DNA from: Spirochaetia bacterium UBA6919
GTDB taxonomy: Bacteria; Spirochaetota; UBA6919
Reading direction: 5' to 3'
Assembly (NCBI GenBank): GCA_002450905.1
Contig: DKAT01000020.1
Location: forward strand, 1-38,919
Length of the DNA: 38,919 bases
The position numbers and the translations under genes are program-made. This document shows, piece after piece, positions 24,783-33,500 of this stretch (the stretch's first letter is position 1; every line of letters starts with the position of its first letter). The notes below the pieces were generated by a model, which had not been told where the DNA came from, did no database searches, and was given only the letters and a program-made list of their open reading frames with translations.

Positions 24783-25985
24783 ATGAAAATTCTACATATA
24801 GTTGATTGGTACAGAACTTTAGGTGGAGCAGAAAGATTATTGTTTGATACACTTCAATCATTAGAAGAAATTGGTATACAAAACGTAATTATGGCTAACG
24901 ATGCTGAAGGCAATGTTCCAACAAATCAGAGAACTGAATATTTTGTTAAATATCTCGATCATCAAATTGCAAATTATTATAAAAACTTTCGTACAACAAA
25001 TAAAGTTGTTAAAGATATTGTTTATAAAGAAAATCCAGATCTAATACACATTCATAATTTCCAAAATCATCATTTAACAAAACTATTAAGAAAACTTAAG
25101 CCTACTCTACGTTCTATACATGATCCAAGACTTTATTGTTTTACAAACTGGCGTTTATTACCAGAATCCAATGATATATGCCCTTATCCTATGGGTTATA
25201 ATTGTCTCAAAAATAAATGTATTAGCTACAATAATGTTGCACATCTTGATCTATATAAAATTTTTTTACTCAAAACATGTCAAAAAATTGATGGAGTCAT
25301 TGTTGAAAGTGAAGTGTCTCGAGAATGTCTTATCCAGAATGGTTTTGATAAAAACAAAATATTTAAACTGCCAAACTTCACTAATGTTATTCCTGATAAT
25401 GAATTACAAATAAGACGAGCAAAGTATTTTAATAAGAAAAACAATGTTGTTTTATTTGTAGGAAGAGCTAACTATGAAAAAGGCGCTGATGTCCTAATCG
25501 ATGCTATTTCAATGATTAATGACATTCCAATTACAACATATATATTAACTGGTTATGGACCCCATGAGGACAATATTAAAAAAAAGGTTATTGATTTAAA
25601 ACTAGAAGACAAAATTATTTTACCAGGTGCCCAAAACTATGATTCTACAAGAAATTATTATGCTATGGCTGATGTTGTTGTCATTCCATCTGTTTGGCTT
25701 GAAAACTTTTGTCTTGTTGGTATTGAAGCTATGATGAATAAAAAACCGGTCATCGGTTCTAATGTTGGAGGAATACCTGATTGGCTTGTTGATGGTGAAA
25801 CAGGATTTCTATTTCCTTTTAAAAATGCTAAAGTCTTGGCGGAAAAAATAAAAATACTTCTAAATAATAAAGACTTAGCTGAAAAAATGGGTGAAAATGG
25901 CAGAAAAAGAGCCTTAGAATTATATACCAAACAACAATACCTCCCAAGGCTATTGGATATTTATAAACAGGTTATTTCCAATTAA
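24783..25985 (+). CDS. GT4-family glycosyltransferase
   Basis: A 400-aa GT-B enzyme with LGGAERLLFDTL at the N-terminus, LFVGRANYEKGADVLIDA as the donor-domain start, and a complete EX7E motif in ENFCLVGIEAM. Downstream blocks SNVGGIPDWL and GETGFLF are typical of GT4. It begins 6 bases after the radical SAM stop with only a weak ribosome-binding site, so the two are probably translationally linked. It is a retaining enzyme by family; donor and linkage are unknown. Confidence 0.87.
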   Translation: MKILHIVDWYRTLGGAERLLFDTLQSLEEIGIQNVIMANDAEGNVPTNQRTEYFVKYLDHQIANYYKNFRTTNKVVKDIVYKENPDLIHIHNFQNHHLTKLLRKLKPTLRSIHDPRLYCFTNWRLLPESNDICPYPMGYNCLKNKCISYNNVAHLDLYKIFLLKTCQKIDGVIVESEVSRECLIQNGFDKNKIFKLPNFTNVIPDNELQIRRAKYFNKKNNVVLFVGRANYEKGADVLIDAISMINDIPITTYILTGYGPHEDNIKKKVIDLKLEDKIILPGAQNYDSTRNYYAMADVVVIPSVWLENFCLVGIEAMMNKKPVIGSNVGGIPDWLVDGETGFLFPFKNAKVLAEKIKILLNNKDLAEKMGENGRKRALELYTKQQYLPRLLDIYKQVISN

Positions 25986-26002
25986 TTGATACAGGTTATA
26001 AA

Positions 26003-26815
26003 ATGGATTTAAAAAATAAAGTTGCTATTATTACAGGTGCAGGTTCAGGCATAGGTAGAGAAATATGCAATACCTTTGCAGAGCAGGGTGCTATAATAGT
26101 TCTTCTGGGACGCAATGTCAGTGCCCTGGAAACTGTAAATATCGAACTTTCTAAAAAAACAAAATGTGTTACCTTTCAATGCGATGTTTCACAAGAAAAT
26201 AACGTTGAAAAAATAGTAAAAAATGTTATTGATAATTATGGTAAAATAGATATTTTAGTTAATTCAGCAGGTGTTATTATAGATGGTCCCGTTACCAACA
26301 CATCATTAAATGACTGGGATTCCATGATGAACACAAATTTAAAAGGACCTTTTTTAACATCAAAATATGTCTTACCTTCAATGATGAAAAATAAAAGCGG
26401 GTCAATTATAAATATATCATCTATTATTGGTATAATTGGATGTGCTGGTGTTTCAGCTTATTCTGCTTCAAAAGGTGGATTAATAATGCTGACCAAAAGT
26501 ATGGCATTAGAATATGCTTCACATAATATCAAAATAAATGCCATTTGTCCAGGTATGGTTGATACTCCCATGAATGAAAATAGCCGTCCAACAAGAAATA
26601 ATTCTATCCTTAATTATATCATGAGCAACTCAATTATACAAAAGTATTTTCAACATAAAGTTAAATTATGGGAAGAAGTTATTCCATTAAAAAAAGTTGG
26701 TGATCCAAAAGACATTGCAAATATGGCTTTATTCCTCGCATCAGATAAATCCAATTGGATTACAGGGAGTATATTCAATGTGGATGGAGGATTAACAGCC
26801 GGATTAATTGTATAA
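26003..26815 (+). CDS. Classical short-chain dehydrogenase/reductase
   Basis: A 270-aa classical SDR with TGAGSGIG near residue 12, NSAG, the catalytic Y-x3-K in YSASK and a C-terminal NVDGG. An insertion of ~25 residues between PGMVDTPM and the PLKKVGDP block likely shapes the substrate pocket. It starts 17 bases after the GT4 stop. In a glycan locus it could reduce a keto-sugar, for example the product of Gmd (30736), but FabG-like or unrelated roles fit equally well. Confidence 0.75.
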   Translation: MDLKNKVAIITGAGSGIGREICNTFAEQGAIIVLLGRNVSALETVNIELSKKTKCVTFQCDVSQENNVEKIVKNVIDNYGKIDILVNSAGVIIDGPVTNTSLNDWDSMMNTNLKGPFLTSKYVLPSMMKNKSGSIINISSIIGIIGCAGVSAYSASKGGLIMLTKSMALEYASHNIKINAICPGMVDTPMNENSRPTRNNSILNYIMSNSIIQKYFQHKVKLWEEVIPLKKVGDPKDIANMALFLASDKSNWITGSIFNVDGGLTAGLIV

Positions 26816-26898
26816 TTCTTGTAAAAATTATTTTTCGGGTATTATGAAACGATTATTCATGATTCGATGATAAAATAAAAAATTACAAGAGGTACTTA

Positions 26899-27507
26899 AT
26901 GAGTTATACTTTAACTACAAATTATAATTTAAAAAAAATAGATTATGATACTGAAGAAAATACATGGGGAGATCTAATCAACCAAAACTGGGATGAGACA
27001 GACATCCAGTTAGCTAATGCACTGAATAGTCGGGTAGGATTAATTGAGTTAAGGTTATCAATACCATCCTATGCCATTGAATGCGATGGAAGAACCATTG
27101 ATAAATCAACAAATCCTGAATATACATCACTGGTTGATTATTTAAGGGGAATTGGTGCTACATTTCAAGGGGCTACTTCAGATCAAGCAATAGTACCTGA
27201 TTTTCGTGGTCGTTTTGCAAGAGGAGTCAACCTATCAGGTGTCAATAGTGCGCCATCCAGCAATATTGGAGATTACCAACAGGATGAATTTCAGGGTCAC
27301 TACCACAATAAATCCTGGACCAATGCAAATCCTATTTCTTCATCTGGTGCAGGAGGCCCCTTAGCCCTTCCAGCAGGAACAGGATATCCAGGTGTTGATG
27401 TAAATATATTAGCCCCAAGCACCGATGGAACTAATGGTATCCCTAGAGTTGGATCAGAAACAAGACCTAAAAGTATTTCAATCTATTATTGTATCGTATT
27501 TAAATAA
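26899..27507 (+). CDS. Phage tail-collar-domain protein
   Basis: A 202-aa protein unlike its neighbours. Residues 1-~45 match the opening of many phage tail proteins (TTNYNLKKI, then TWGDLINQNWDETD). Residues ~50-202 resemble the tail-collar/microcystin-dependent-protein fold: ECDGRTI, VPDFRGRFARGVN, GDYQQDEFQGHYH and a closing ETRPKSISIYYCIVFK. No signal peptide is seen and no other phage gene is nearby. A ribosome-binding site (AAGAGG) precedes the ATG. It may be a captured tail fibre or a cell-surface/glycan-binding protein expressed with the polysaccharide. Confidence 0.72.
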   Translation: MSYTLTTNYNLKKIDYDTEENTWGDLINQNWDETDIQLANALNSRVGLIELRLSIPSYAIECDGRTIDKSTNPEYTSLVDYLRGIGATFQGATSDQAIVPDFRGRFARGVNLSGVNSAPSSNIGDYQQDEFQGHYHNKSWTNANPISSSGAGGPLALPAGTGYPGVDVNILAPSTDGTNGIPRVGSETRPKSISIYYCIVFK

Positions 27508-27595
27508 AATAAATTAATTGGAACAATCCAATACCCTGAAATCAATGACTAAAATTAAAATCAGATTTCAGGGAAATCCTCTTAAAAGAGATTCT

Positions 27596-27940
27596 ATGAA
27601 CTATAAAGAAACTCGTCCCTGGGGTGGCTTTGAAAATCTTTTGGACGAAAATCATTACAAAGTTAAAAAATTGTGGGTGAACCCCCATTCCCGACTCAGC
27701 CTCCAATCTCATAAAAACAGAGATGAGCACTGGGTTGTGATTAAAGGACCCGCAACAATATGGATCAATGATTCCATCGAAGAAGTCCAGGAAAATGAAA
27801 GCCGTTTTGTACCACGAAATGTCAAACACCGATTGGAAAATAAAAATGATTATCCTATAACCATTATTGAAGTGCAATATGGAACATACCTTGGTGAAGA
27901 TGACATCACCCGATACGAAGACGATTACAAACGGGTTTGA
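27596..27940 (+). CDS. Cupin, mannose-6-phosphate isomerase type II-like
   Basis: I chose the ATG at 27596 (114 aa). It begins MNYKETRPWGGFENLL, the usual start of stand-alone cupins related to the C-terminal half of GMP/PMI enzymes; upstream in-frame starts (TTG 27518, ATG 27545) add residues with no match. Metal-binding cupin residues occur in SLQSHKNRDEHW and in VPRNVKHRL. Such proteins are annotated as phosphomannose isomerases and could feed mannose to Gmd, but small cupins also act on other sugars. The pyrophosphorylase half is absent. Confidence 0.7.
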   Translation: MNYKETRPWGGFENLLDENHYKVKKLWVNPHSRLSLQSHKNRDEHWVVIKGPATIWINDSIEEVQENESRFVPRNVKHRLENKNDYPITIIEVQYGTYLGEDDITRYEDDYKRV

Positions 27941-27981
27941 AATTTAACCCAATAATTTATATCAATTGGAAATAATATTTT

Positions 27982-29208
27982 ATGGATCAAAAAATATTAA
28001 TCGAAGCTTGGAAACTCTATTTCCCACACATTAAAGACGGTTGCTATCGTTACGTCCAGGAATTAGTTTATGCTCTGCAAAAAATTGTTAAAGAATATGA
28101 AAATATTAAAATAGAATTATTAATTGTTGATAGAATTATTCCAATTGAATTTTATAAAGAAGAAGATTATTTCCAATCACAGTTTAAAAAAGAAATAGGT
28201 ACAATTTTAAAATACATTCCATTAGCAAAATATGCAGTTCAATTCTATCGATTATTCTACTATGCTTTTAAATATAAAAAAATGTCAGAAAAACCAAGAC
28301 ATAATTCATGTGACCAATATGATCTTGTTCATATCTCAATCCCAGCCTTACATGATTCCCTTCGAAAGTTGTTTACAGATTACAAAAATAAACTTATCGC
28401 AACCATACTTGATTTAACCACTGAAATTTTACCACAATATCACAAAAATGACAATATAGAAAGCCATAACGAAGGAAATCAATTCATCTGTAATAAGGCT
28501 CATTCCATCATCACAATTTCTCAATCGACAAAAAATGATTATGTAAAACTTTACTCATTCTCTGAATCAAAAATATTTCCCATCCTTCTAGGTTTTAATA
28601 AAAATGTTTTTTATCCAGTAAAAGATCCTGAGTTGATTGAGTCAACTAAAAATACTTTTAATATTCAAGAAAAATATATTTTAAGTCTTGGTACTCTGGA
28701 ACCCAGAAAAAATCTAAGCTCTGTTGTCAAGGCATTTAATCAATGGTGCTCAAGCTTTCCCAATGAAAAATTATCCCTTGTCCTTATTGGTCGGAAGGGT
28801 TGGAAGAGTGGAGAAATCTTCGATGAAATCAATAAAAACAAAAAAAATATTATCACAACAGGATTTATTGAAGATCAATACCTTGCATCCTTATACAGTG
28901 GTGCGTTATTTTTCTGCTATCCTTCCCATTATGAAGGATTTGGTTTACCCCTCCTTGAATCAATGGCATGTGGTACACCGGTGATTTATGGAAATAACAG
29001 TTCCATGCCTGAAATAGCCGAAGGGAGCGGCCTTCCAGTTGATTCAAACAATGTCCAGGATATTTATGAAAAAATGAACGAACTTTATCAAAATGATCAA
29101 CTCAGAAAAGAACTCTCGATCAAATCTTTAGAAAGGGCTCAGCAATTCAGCTGGGAGAAATGTGCCAGAGAAACTTTGGATCTTTATAGAAAAGTATTGT
29201 CTGAATAA
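27982..29208 (+). CDS. GT4-family glycosyltransferase, tandem copy 1
   Basis: A 408-aa GT-B protein. The donor half begins LGTLEPRKNL and has the EX7E motif in YEGFGLPLLESMACG. The last ~100 residues are nearly identical to those of the next gene (29239), whereas the N-terminal acceptor halves are only loosely alike. This is a tandem duplication whose acceptor domain has diverged and whose donor domain is conserved, so the two probably use the same nucleotide sugar on different acceptors. Confidence 0.85.
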   Translation: MDQKILIEAWKLYFPHIKDGCYRYVQELVYALQKIVKEYENIKIELLIVDRIIPIEFYKEEDYFQSQFKKEIGTILKYIPLAKYAVQFYRLFYYAFKYKKMSEKPRHNSCDQYDLVHISIPALHDSLRKLFTDYKNKLIATILDLTTEILPQYHKNDNIESHNEGNQFICNKAHSIITISQSTKNDYVKLYSFSESKIFPILLGFNKNVFYPVKDPELIESTKNTFNIQEKYILSLGTLEPRKNLSSVVKAFNQWCSSFPNEKLSLVLIGRKGWKSGEIFDEINKNKKNIITTGFIEDQYLASLYSGALFFCYPSHYEGFGLPLLESMACGTPVIYGNNSSMPEIAEGSGLPVDSNNVQDIYEKMNELYQNDQLRKELSIKSLERAQQFSWEKCARETLDLYRKVLSE

Positions 29209-29238
29209 TTTTTTTTAATTTGGTTCAAGAGGATGTGA

Positions 29239-30498
29239 TTGGAAAAAAAGAAAATCCTAATCGATATACAAATATTATCAAGTGTTGCTGAAAAAACAGG
29301 GATATACCGATATGTTTATGAGTATGTCAAACATCTAAAAAATATATTGATAATAAATAATTATAATTTTGATATAGATTTATTCACTGGTAAAAATACC
29401 ATTTCCATAAACGATTTCGATCAACAAACCATTCATTCTAATATTTATTCATCCGATATCAAGATCCAAAACACGATTTCAAAATTTAAACCTTCAACTA
29501 TAAATTTCATTAAAGAGAAAATCTTCAATCATATACCTGTGCTTTATAAACTTATCTATTTTTTTCATCTACTCTTTAGTTTTAATAGAAAAATAGATAA
29601 AAAAATAAAATCACAATACGATCTTGTCCACCTTACGGTATCTACATATTTTTATATATTTAAGTCGTTTGTATCAAAAAAAATAGTAACAATCTTTGAT
29701 TTAACGGTAGATAAATTTCCCCATCATCACGAGGGGGGTACAGTGGATATGTTCAAAAGGAGTTACCGATACACAAAAAAACATTCAGACCATATCATAA
29801 CTATTTCTCATTCTGCAAAAAATGATTTTATCCACTATTATCCCTATTCTGATAAAAATATTACTCCAATACATCTTGGATATGATCAAACTAAATTCTA
29901 TCCAGTTAAAGATCCTATACTTCTTCAGAAAATACAGAATAAATATAATATTTCGGGGAATTATATCCTCAATCTCAATACATTAGAACCCCGTAAAAAT
30001 GTTGTGGGATGTATTTATGCATTTATTAGGCTTATTAACGAATTAAAAGAAAATGATCTGAAACTTGTTCTCATTGGGAAAATGGGATGGAAATCCAATG
30101 AAATTCAAAAAGAACTTGAAAAATATAAAAATAATATTATAATAACAGGGTTCGTACCTGATGAAGATTTGGCAGTTCTCTATACAGATGCCCAATTTTT
30201 TTGCTATCCATCTCATTACGAGGGGTTCGGATTACCACTCCTTGAATCCATGGCATGCGGTACACCGGTAATTTACGGAAATAATAGTTCAATGCCTGAA
30301 ATAGCTGAAGGGTGCGGTCTTCCTGTGGATACCCATAATGTCCAGGACATTTATGAAAAAATGAAAGAGCTTTACCTAAATGATCAACTCAGGGAAGATC
30401 TATCGATGAAATCATTAGAAAAAGCCCTTCAATTTAGTTGGGATAAGTGTGCTAAAGAGACCTTAGATGTTTATAAAAAGGTATTAACAGAACAATAA
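29239..30498 (+). CDS. GT4-family glycosyltransferase, tandem copy 2
   Basis: A 419-aa paralogue of the gene 30 bases upstream. The TTG start is supported by AGAGGA just before it. Motifs are LNTLEPRKNVV, ITGFVPDEDLAVLY and EX7E in YEGFGLPLLES. Codons in the conserved C-terminal part differ at many third positions from copy 1, so identity is kept by selection and not by very recent duplication. It is the last gene before a 237-base gap with several inverted repeats. Confidence 0.85.
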   Translation: MEKKKILIDIQILSSVAEKTGIYRYVYEYVKHLKNILIINNYNFDIDLFTGKNTISINDFDQQTIHSNIYSSDIKIQNTISKFKPSTINFIKEKIFNHIPVLYKLIYFFHLLFSFNRKIDKKIKSQYDLVHLTVSTYFYIFKSFVSKKIVTIFDLTVDKFPHHHEGGTVDMFKRSYRYTKKHSDHIITISHSAKNDFIHYYPYSDKNITPIHLGYDQTKFYPVKDPILLQKIQNKYNISGNYILNLNTLEPRKNVVGCIYAFIRLINELKENDLKLVLIGKMGWKSNEIQKELEKYKNNIIITGFVPDEDLAVLYTDAQFFCYPSHYEGFGLPLLESMACGTPVIYGNNSSMPEIAEGCGLPVDTHNVQDIYEKMKELYLNDQLREDLSMKSLEKALQFSWDKCAKETLDVYKKVLTEQ

Positions 30499-30735
30499 TC
30501 TTATAATATATTAATTGGATAGTCACAAAAATTGACTCCTGATTAGGAGGAGTGAAAATACGAGACTATCTCATAAAATAACAATCTGTAATATGGTTTA
30601 CTTTGTTATCACAACATATGACATCAGCCAAAAAATTAGTACTACCAATTTTTGTAATATGCAATAAATAATTACTTTAGTAATTGGTATTTAATTATAG
30701 TTTTAGCTAAATATTTATAAAATAAGGAATATAGT
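30499..30735. other. Intergenic region with nested inverted repeats before gmd
   Basis: GATAGTC (30518-30524) pairs with GACTATC (30564-30570) and encloses CTCCT (30536-30540) with AGGAG (30545-30549). AATTAC (30670-30675) pairs with GTAATT (30680-30685), and TACCAATT (30643-30650) with AATTGGTA (30682-30689), so two AT-rich folds compete. ATTAGTACTACCAATTTTT resembles the motif near 4240 and 6016. No gene is present. It probably separates two transcription units. Confidence 0.4.
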
Positions 30736-31716
30736 ATGAAAAAAGCTCTAATTACTGGAATCACAGGACAAGATGGTTCTTATTTATCAGAACTTCTATT
30801 AGATAAAGGATATGAAGTTCATGGGTTAGTGCGAAGGGTAAGTGTATCGACTTACGAGCGCCTACTCCATCTTATTAACCGTGAGGGACAGGATAAACTC
30901 CCGCTTTATCTTCATGATAGTGATTTAGGATCTACCGGATCACTAATTAATGTTGTGAAAGATGTTCAGCCAGATGAAATATATAATCTTGCTTCCCAAA
31001 GTAATGTTGGAACAAGTTTTAAAGTACCAGAGTATACAGCAAATGTAACTGGTATGGGTACTTTACGTCTTCTTGAAGCGGTACGACACAATGGATTAAA
31101 AACTAAGTTTTATCAAGCATCAACTAGCGAACTTTATGGAAAAATAAGAGAAACTCCTCAAACTGAAGAAACTCCGTTTCATCCAAGATCTCCCTATGCT
31201 GTTGCTAAATTATACTCTTACTGGATAATAATAAATTACCGGGAAAGTTATAATATGTTTGCCTGTAATGGGATTTTATTTAATCACGAATCCCCAAGAC
31301 GTGGAGAAGACTTTGTTACACGAAAAATTACCAAAGCTGTTGCGAGAATTAAAAACGGACTTCAAAAAAAATTATATTTAGGAAACCTTGATGCAAAAAG
31401 AGATTGGGGACATGCCAGGGAATATGTTGAGGGGATGTGGTTGATGTTACAGCAGGATGAACCCGATGATTTTGTCTTGGCTACTGGGGAAATTCATTCT
31501 GTCAGAGAATTCCTTGAGCATGCATTTGGTCATGTCGGTTTAAATTATCAGGATTATGTTGAAATCGATCCAAAATTATATCGTCCTGCGGAAGTAGATC
31601 TTCTTATAGGGAGTCCTGAGAAAGCCAAAAAGAAATTGGGATGGATACCTAAAATTACTTTTAAAGACCTTGTTGTTGAAATGGTAGAAGCTGACATGAA
31701 AGAAGTTTCAAGGTAA
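30736..31716 (+). CDS. gmd: GDP-mannose 4,6-dehydratase
   Basis: The enzyme converts GDP-mannose to GDP-4-keto-6-deoxymannose. The 326-aa protein has ITGITGQDGSYLSELLL at the N-terminus, the catalytic STSELYGKI and Tyr154-x3-Lys158 (PYAVAK), and the Gmd-specific NHESPRRGEDFVTRKI block and GNLDAKRDWGHA. A family-typical AAGGA precedes the ATG. No fucose synthase (fcl) or Rmd follows; the final reductase would have to be the SDR at 26003 or lie outside the window. Confidence 0.93.
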   Translation: MKKALITGITGQDGSYLSELLLDKGYEVHGLVRRVSVSTYERLLHLINREGQDKLPLYLHDSDLGSTGSLINVVKDVQPDEIYNLASQSNVGTSFKVPEYTANVTGMGTLRLLEAVRHNGLKTKFYQASTSELYGKIRETPQTEETPFHPRSPYAVAKLYSYWIIINYRESYNMFACNGILFNHESPRRGEDFVTRKITKAVARIKNGLQKKLYLGNLDAKRDWGHAREYVEGMWLMLQQDEPDDFVLATGEIHSVREFLEHAFGHVGLNYQDYVEIDPKLYRPAEVDLLIGSPEKAKKKLGWIPKITFKDLVVEMVEADMKEVSR

Positions 31717-31833
31717 TAAGATAAACATTTTTGTAATACTTTAACAATTTTCATTTTGTCGTTGGTTTAAGTAAACTATAATTTTTTTATAATAAGAAGT
31801 ATACTTATAATCTTCAGATTTTGAAATGGTCAT

Positions 31834-31861
31834 CGGATGGTTCGACTCTGCTCACCAACCG
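31834..31861 (+). repeat. REP-like palindromic unit
   Basis: The arms CGGATGGT and ACCAACCG pair at 7 of 8 positions around TTCGACTCTGCTC. It closely resembles the unit at 6427-6452 (GATGGTTCGAC...TCACCATCCG) and more distantly that at 7112-7134. All three are intergenic, as is usual for REP/BIME-type repeats. Confidence 0.5.
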
Positions 31862-31974
31862 AATCAGATATTAGTTACTTCAATTTTAAAGGGTTTTCAG
31901 TATAGTATAAAACAAATTTGAATTGTTTTATAAGAAAATGTTATGGGAAATTAGCAAATATTGAGAAGAGATTT

Positions 31975-32007
31975 TCCTGTCTTTCTCCTGTTATTGTTCT
32001 GTTTCTT
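31975..32007 (+). repeat. Three 11-base tandem repeats, second array
   Basis: The units TCCTGTCTTTC, TCCTGTTATTG and TTCTGTTTCTT share period and pattern (TCC, pyrimidine, purine, T, then AT-rich) with the array at 21756-21788. It lies 76 bases before the small ORF at 32083. Confidence 0.4.
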
Positions 32008-32082
32008 GATCTTTTTCTATAAGATATCGAGATTGTTGATATATAATCTATGATTTGAGTATAAGTTTTTATTATTTAAAAT

Positions 32083-32310
32083 ATGAAAGCATTAGATATT
32101 TCAAAAATTAAAGAGTCTATATTATTTGAAGTACAAAGTAGAAGAGTAAATGGTCATTTGTATCAATCTGAACTTCACATTCAATCGAATATATCTTTTA
32201 TTCAAAAAATACTAGAAACCTTGTTGCGTAAAAGAGTATTGGCAAGTGTATTGAGGAAGATTTCCCGGTTGAAAATTGCTCAATGGATTCTTTCTAAAAT
32301 AAATTCTTAA
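32083..32310 (+). CDS. 75-aa protein resembling a detached N-terminal domain
   Basis: The protein is short, helical and basic (MKALDISKIKESILFEVQ, then RRVNGHLY and LLRKRVLASVL), with no signal peptide. Its layout resembles the N-terminal helical extensions of some O-antigen methyltransferases and glycosyltransferases, which start with a similar D-I-x-K-I helix followed by a charged linker. It may be a remnant of such a gene or a stand-alone adaptor. It starts 34 bases before the next gene ends its leader. Whether it is translated is uncertain. Confidence 0.45.
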   Translation: MKALDISKIKESILFEVQSRRVNGHLYQSELHIQSNISFIQKILETLLRKRVLASVLRKISRLKIAQWILSKINS

Positions 32311-32344
32311 TTTCATAGTAATTATTCATAGGGTTATATTCAAA

Positions 32345-33433
32345 GTGAAATTTCTTATCCTATCCTATTTTATTGGGCCTATGGATGCTATTAGTAATGA
32401 TGTCCTGGGAATGTATTCTTGTCTAAGATCACAGGGATATGATGTTCAGTTGTATGGTGAAAATATTGCTTATCAGGATCTTCCAATTTTCTCAACAAAG
32501 AAAATAATTACAGAATTGATGGATGAGAAAAATATTTTGATCTATCATTTTTCCGTAAGCTGGAAAGATGCCCTGGATATACTAAAAATCGCAAGATGTC
32601 GTAAAATAATAAGATATCATAATATCACACCTGCAATGTTCTTTGAAAATATCAGTCGATCATACGAAATGAATTGCAGAGAAGGTCGCGAGGAGCTTGG
32701 AGAAATTATAAAGTTAAATTGTGATTTATATTTAGGAGCATCTCAGTATAATTGTCAGGAGCTTATAGATTATGGTTTGGACTCTAACAAATGTCATTCT
32801 GTTCCCCCGTTTCACCCAGTTGATGAATTAAAATCTGTATCCATTGATGAAAACATCCTGGCTAAATATAATGATGGGAAGACAAATTTATTGATGGTAG
32901 GGCGAATTGCACCGAATAAGGGATATAACTTATTAATTGATTCATTTGCTACGTATTATTATAATTATAATAAAGAATGCAGGTTAATATTAGTAGGATT
33001 CAAAAATATTTTATTTAAGACCTATGTTGATGCTCTATACCGTAAAATTAGAAATTATAATTTAGAAGATTCAATTTTATTTACAGATAGCGTTGGAATT
33101 CAAGCTTTAAAGACTTATTATCAATTATCACATATCTTTATAATCACCAGTGACCATGAGGGTTTTTGTGTACCCTTGATTGAAGCGATGTCCATGAAAA
33201 TACCTATTTTAGCTTATAATTCGTCTGCTATACCTGAAACACTTGGAGATGGAGGTATCTTGTGGGAAGATAAAGATCCATTCCTCTTTGCAGGATCGAT
33301 TCACTATTTAATGACCCATGAAGAAGAAAGGAGAATGGTTGGAGAATTAGGATACAATCGATATCAGAGTCATTTTACAAATAAAATTATTGAAAAATCA
33401 TTATTAGATTACATCCGAAAGATTATTCTTTAA
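32345..33433 (+). CDS. GT4-family glycosyltransferase
   Basis: A 362-aa GT-B protein with a GTG start. The acceptor half starts FLILSYFIGPMDAISNDVL. The donor half begins LLMVGRIAPNKGYNLLIDSF and carries EX7E in HEGFCVPLIEAM. AYNSSAIPETLGDGGILW is a typical donor-binding stretch. It stands between the 75-aa ORF and rmlA. A rhamnosyl- or mannosyltransferase is plausible given the adjacent pathways, but nothing in the sequence fixes the donor. Confidence 0.85.
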   Translation: MKFLILSYFIGPMDAISNDVLGMYSCLRSQGYDVQLYGENIAYQDLPIFSTKKIITELMDEKNILIYHFSVSWKDALDILKIARCRKIIRYHNITPAMFFENISRSYEMNCREGREELGEIIKLNCDLYLGASQYNCQELIDYGLDSNKCHSVPPFHPVDELKSVSIDENILAKYNDGKTNLLMVGRIAPNKGYNLLIDSFATYYYNYNKECRLILVGFKNILFKTYVDALYRKIRNYNLEDSILFTDSVGIQALKTYYQLSHIFIITSDHEGFCVPLIEAMSMKIPILAYNSSAIPETLGDGGILWEDKDPFLFAGSIHYLMTHEEERRMVGELGYNRYQSHFTNKIIEKSLLDYIRKIIL

Positions 33434-33500
33434 AATTTAGTATTCTGTGTTATAATTTATTATATTATTACAAAAATATTATTCTTGAAGGTTACATGAC

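Larger units (their letters stand above)
31717..32082. other. Gene-free stretch with a REP-like unit and an 11-base tandem array
   Basis: No gene is supportable in these 366 bases. A REP-like palindrome lies at 31834-31861 and a three-unit array of period 11 at 31975-32007. It is followed by TTGATCTT (32006-32013), much like the layout in front of the GT2 gene at 21852. Confidence 0.45.
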
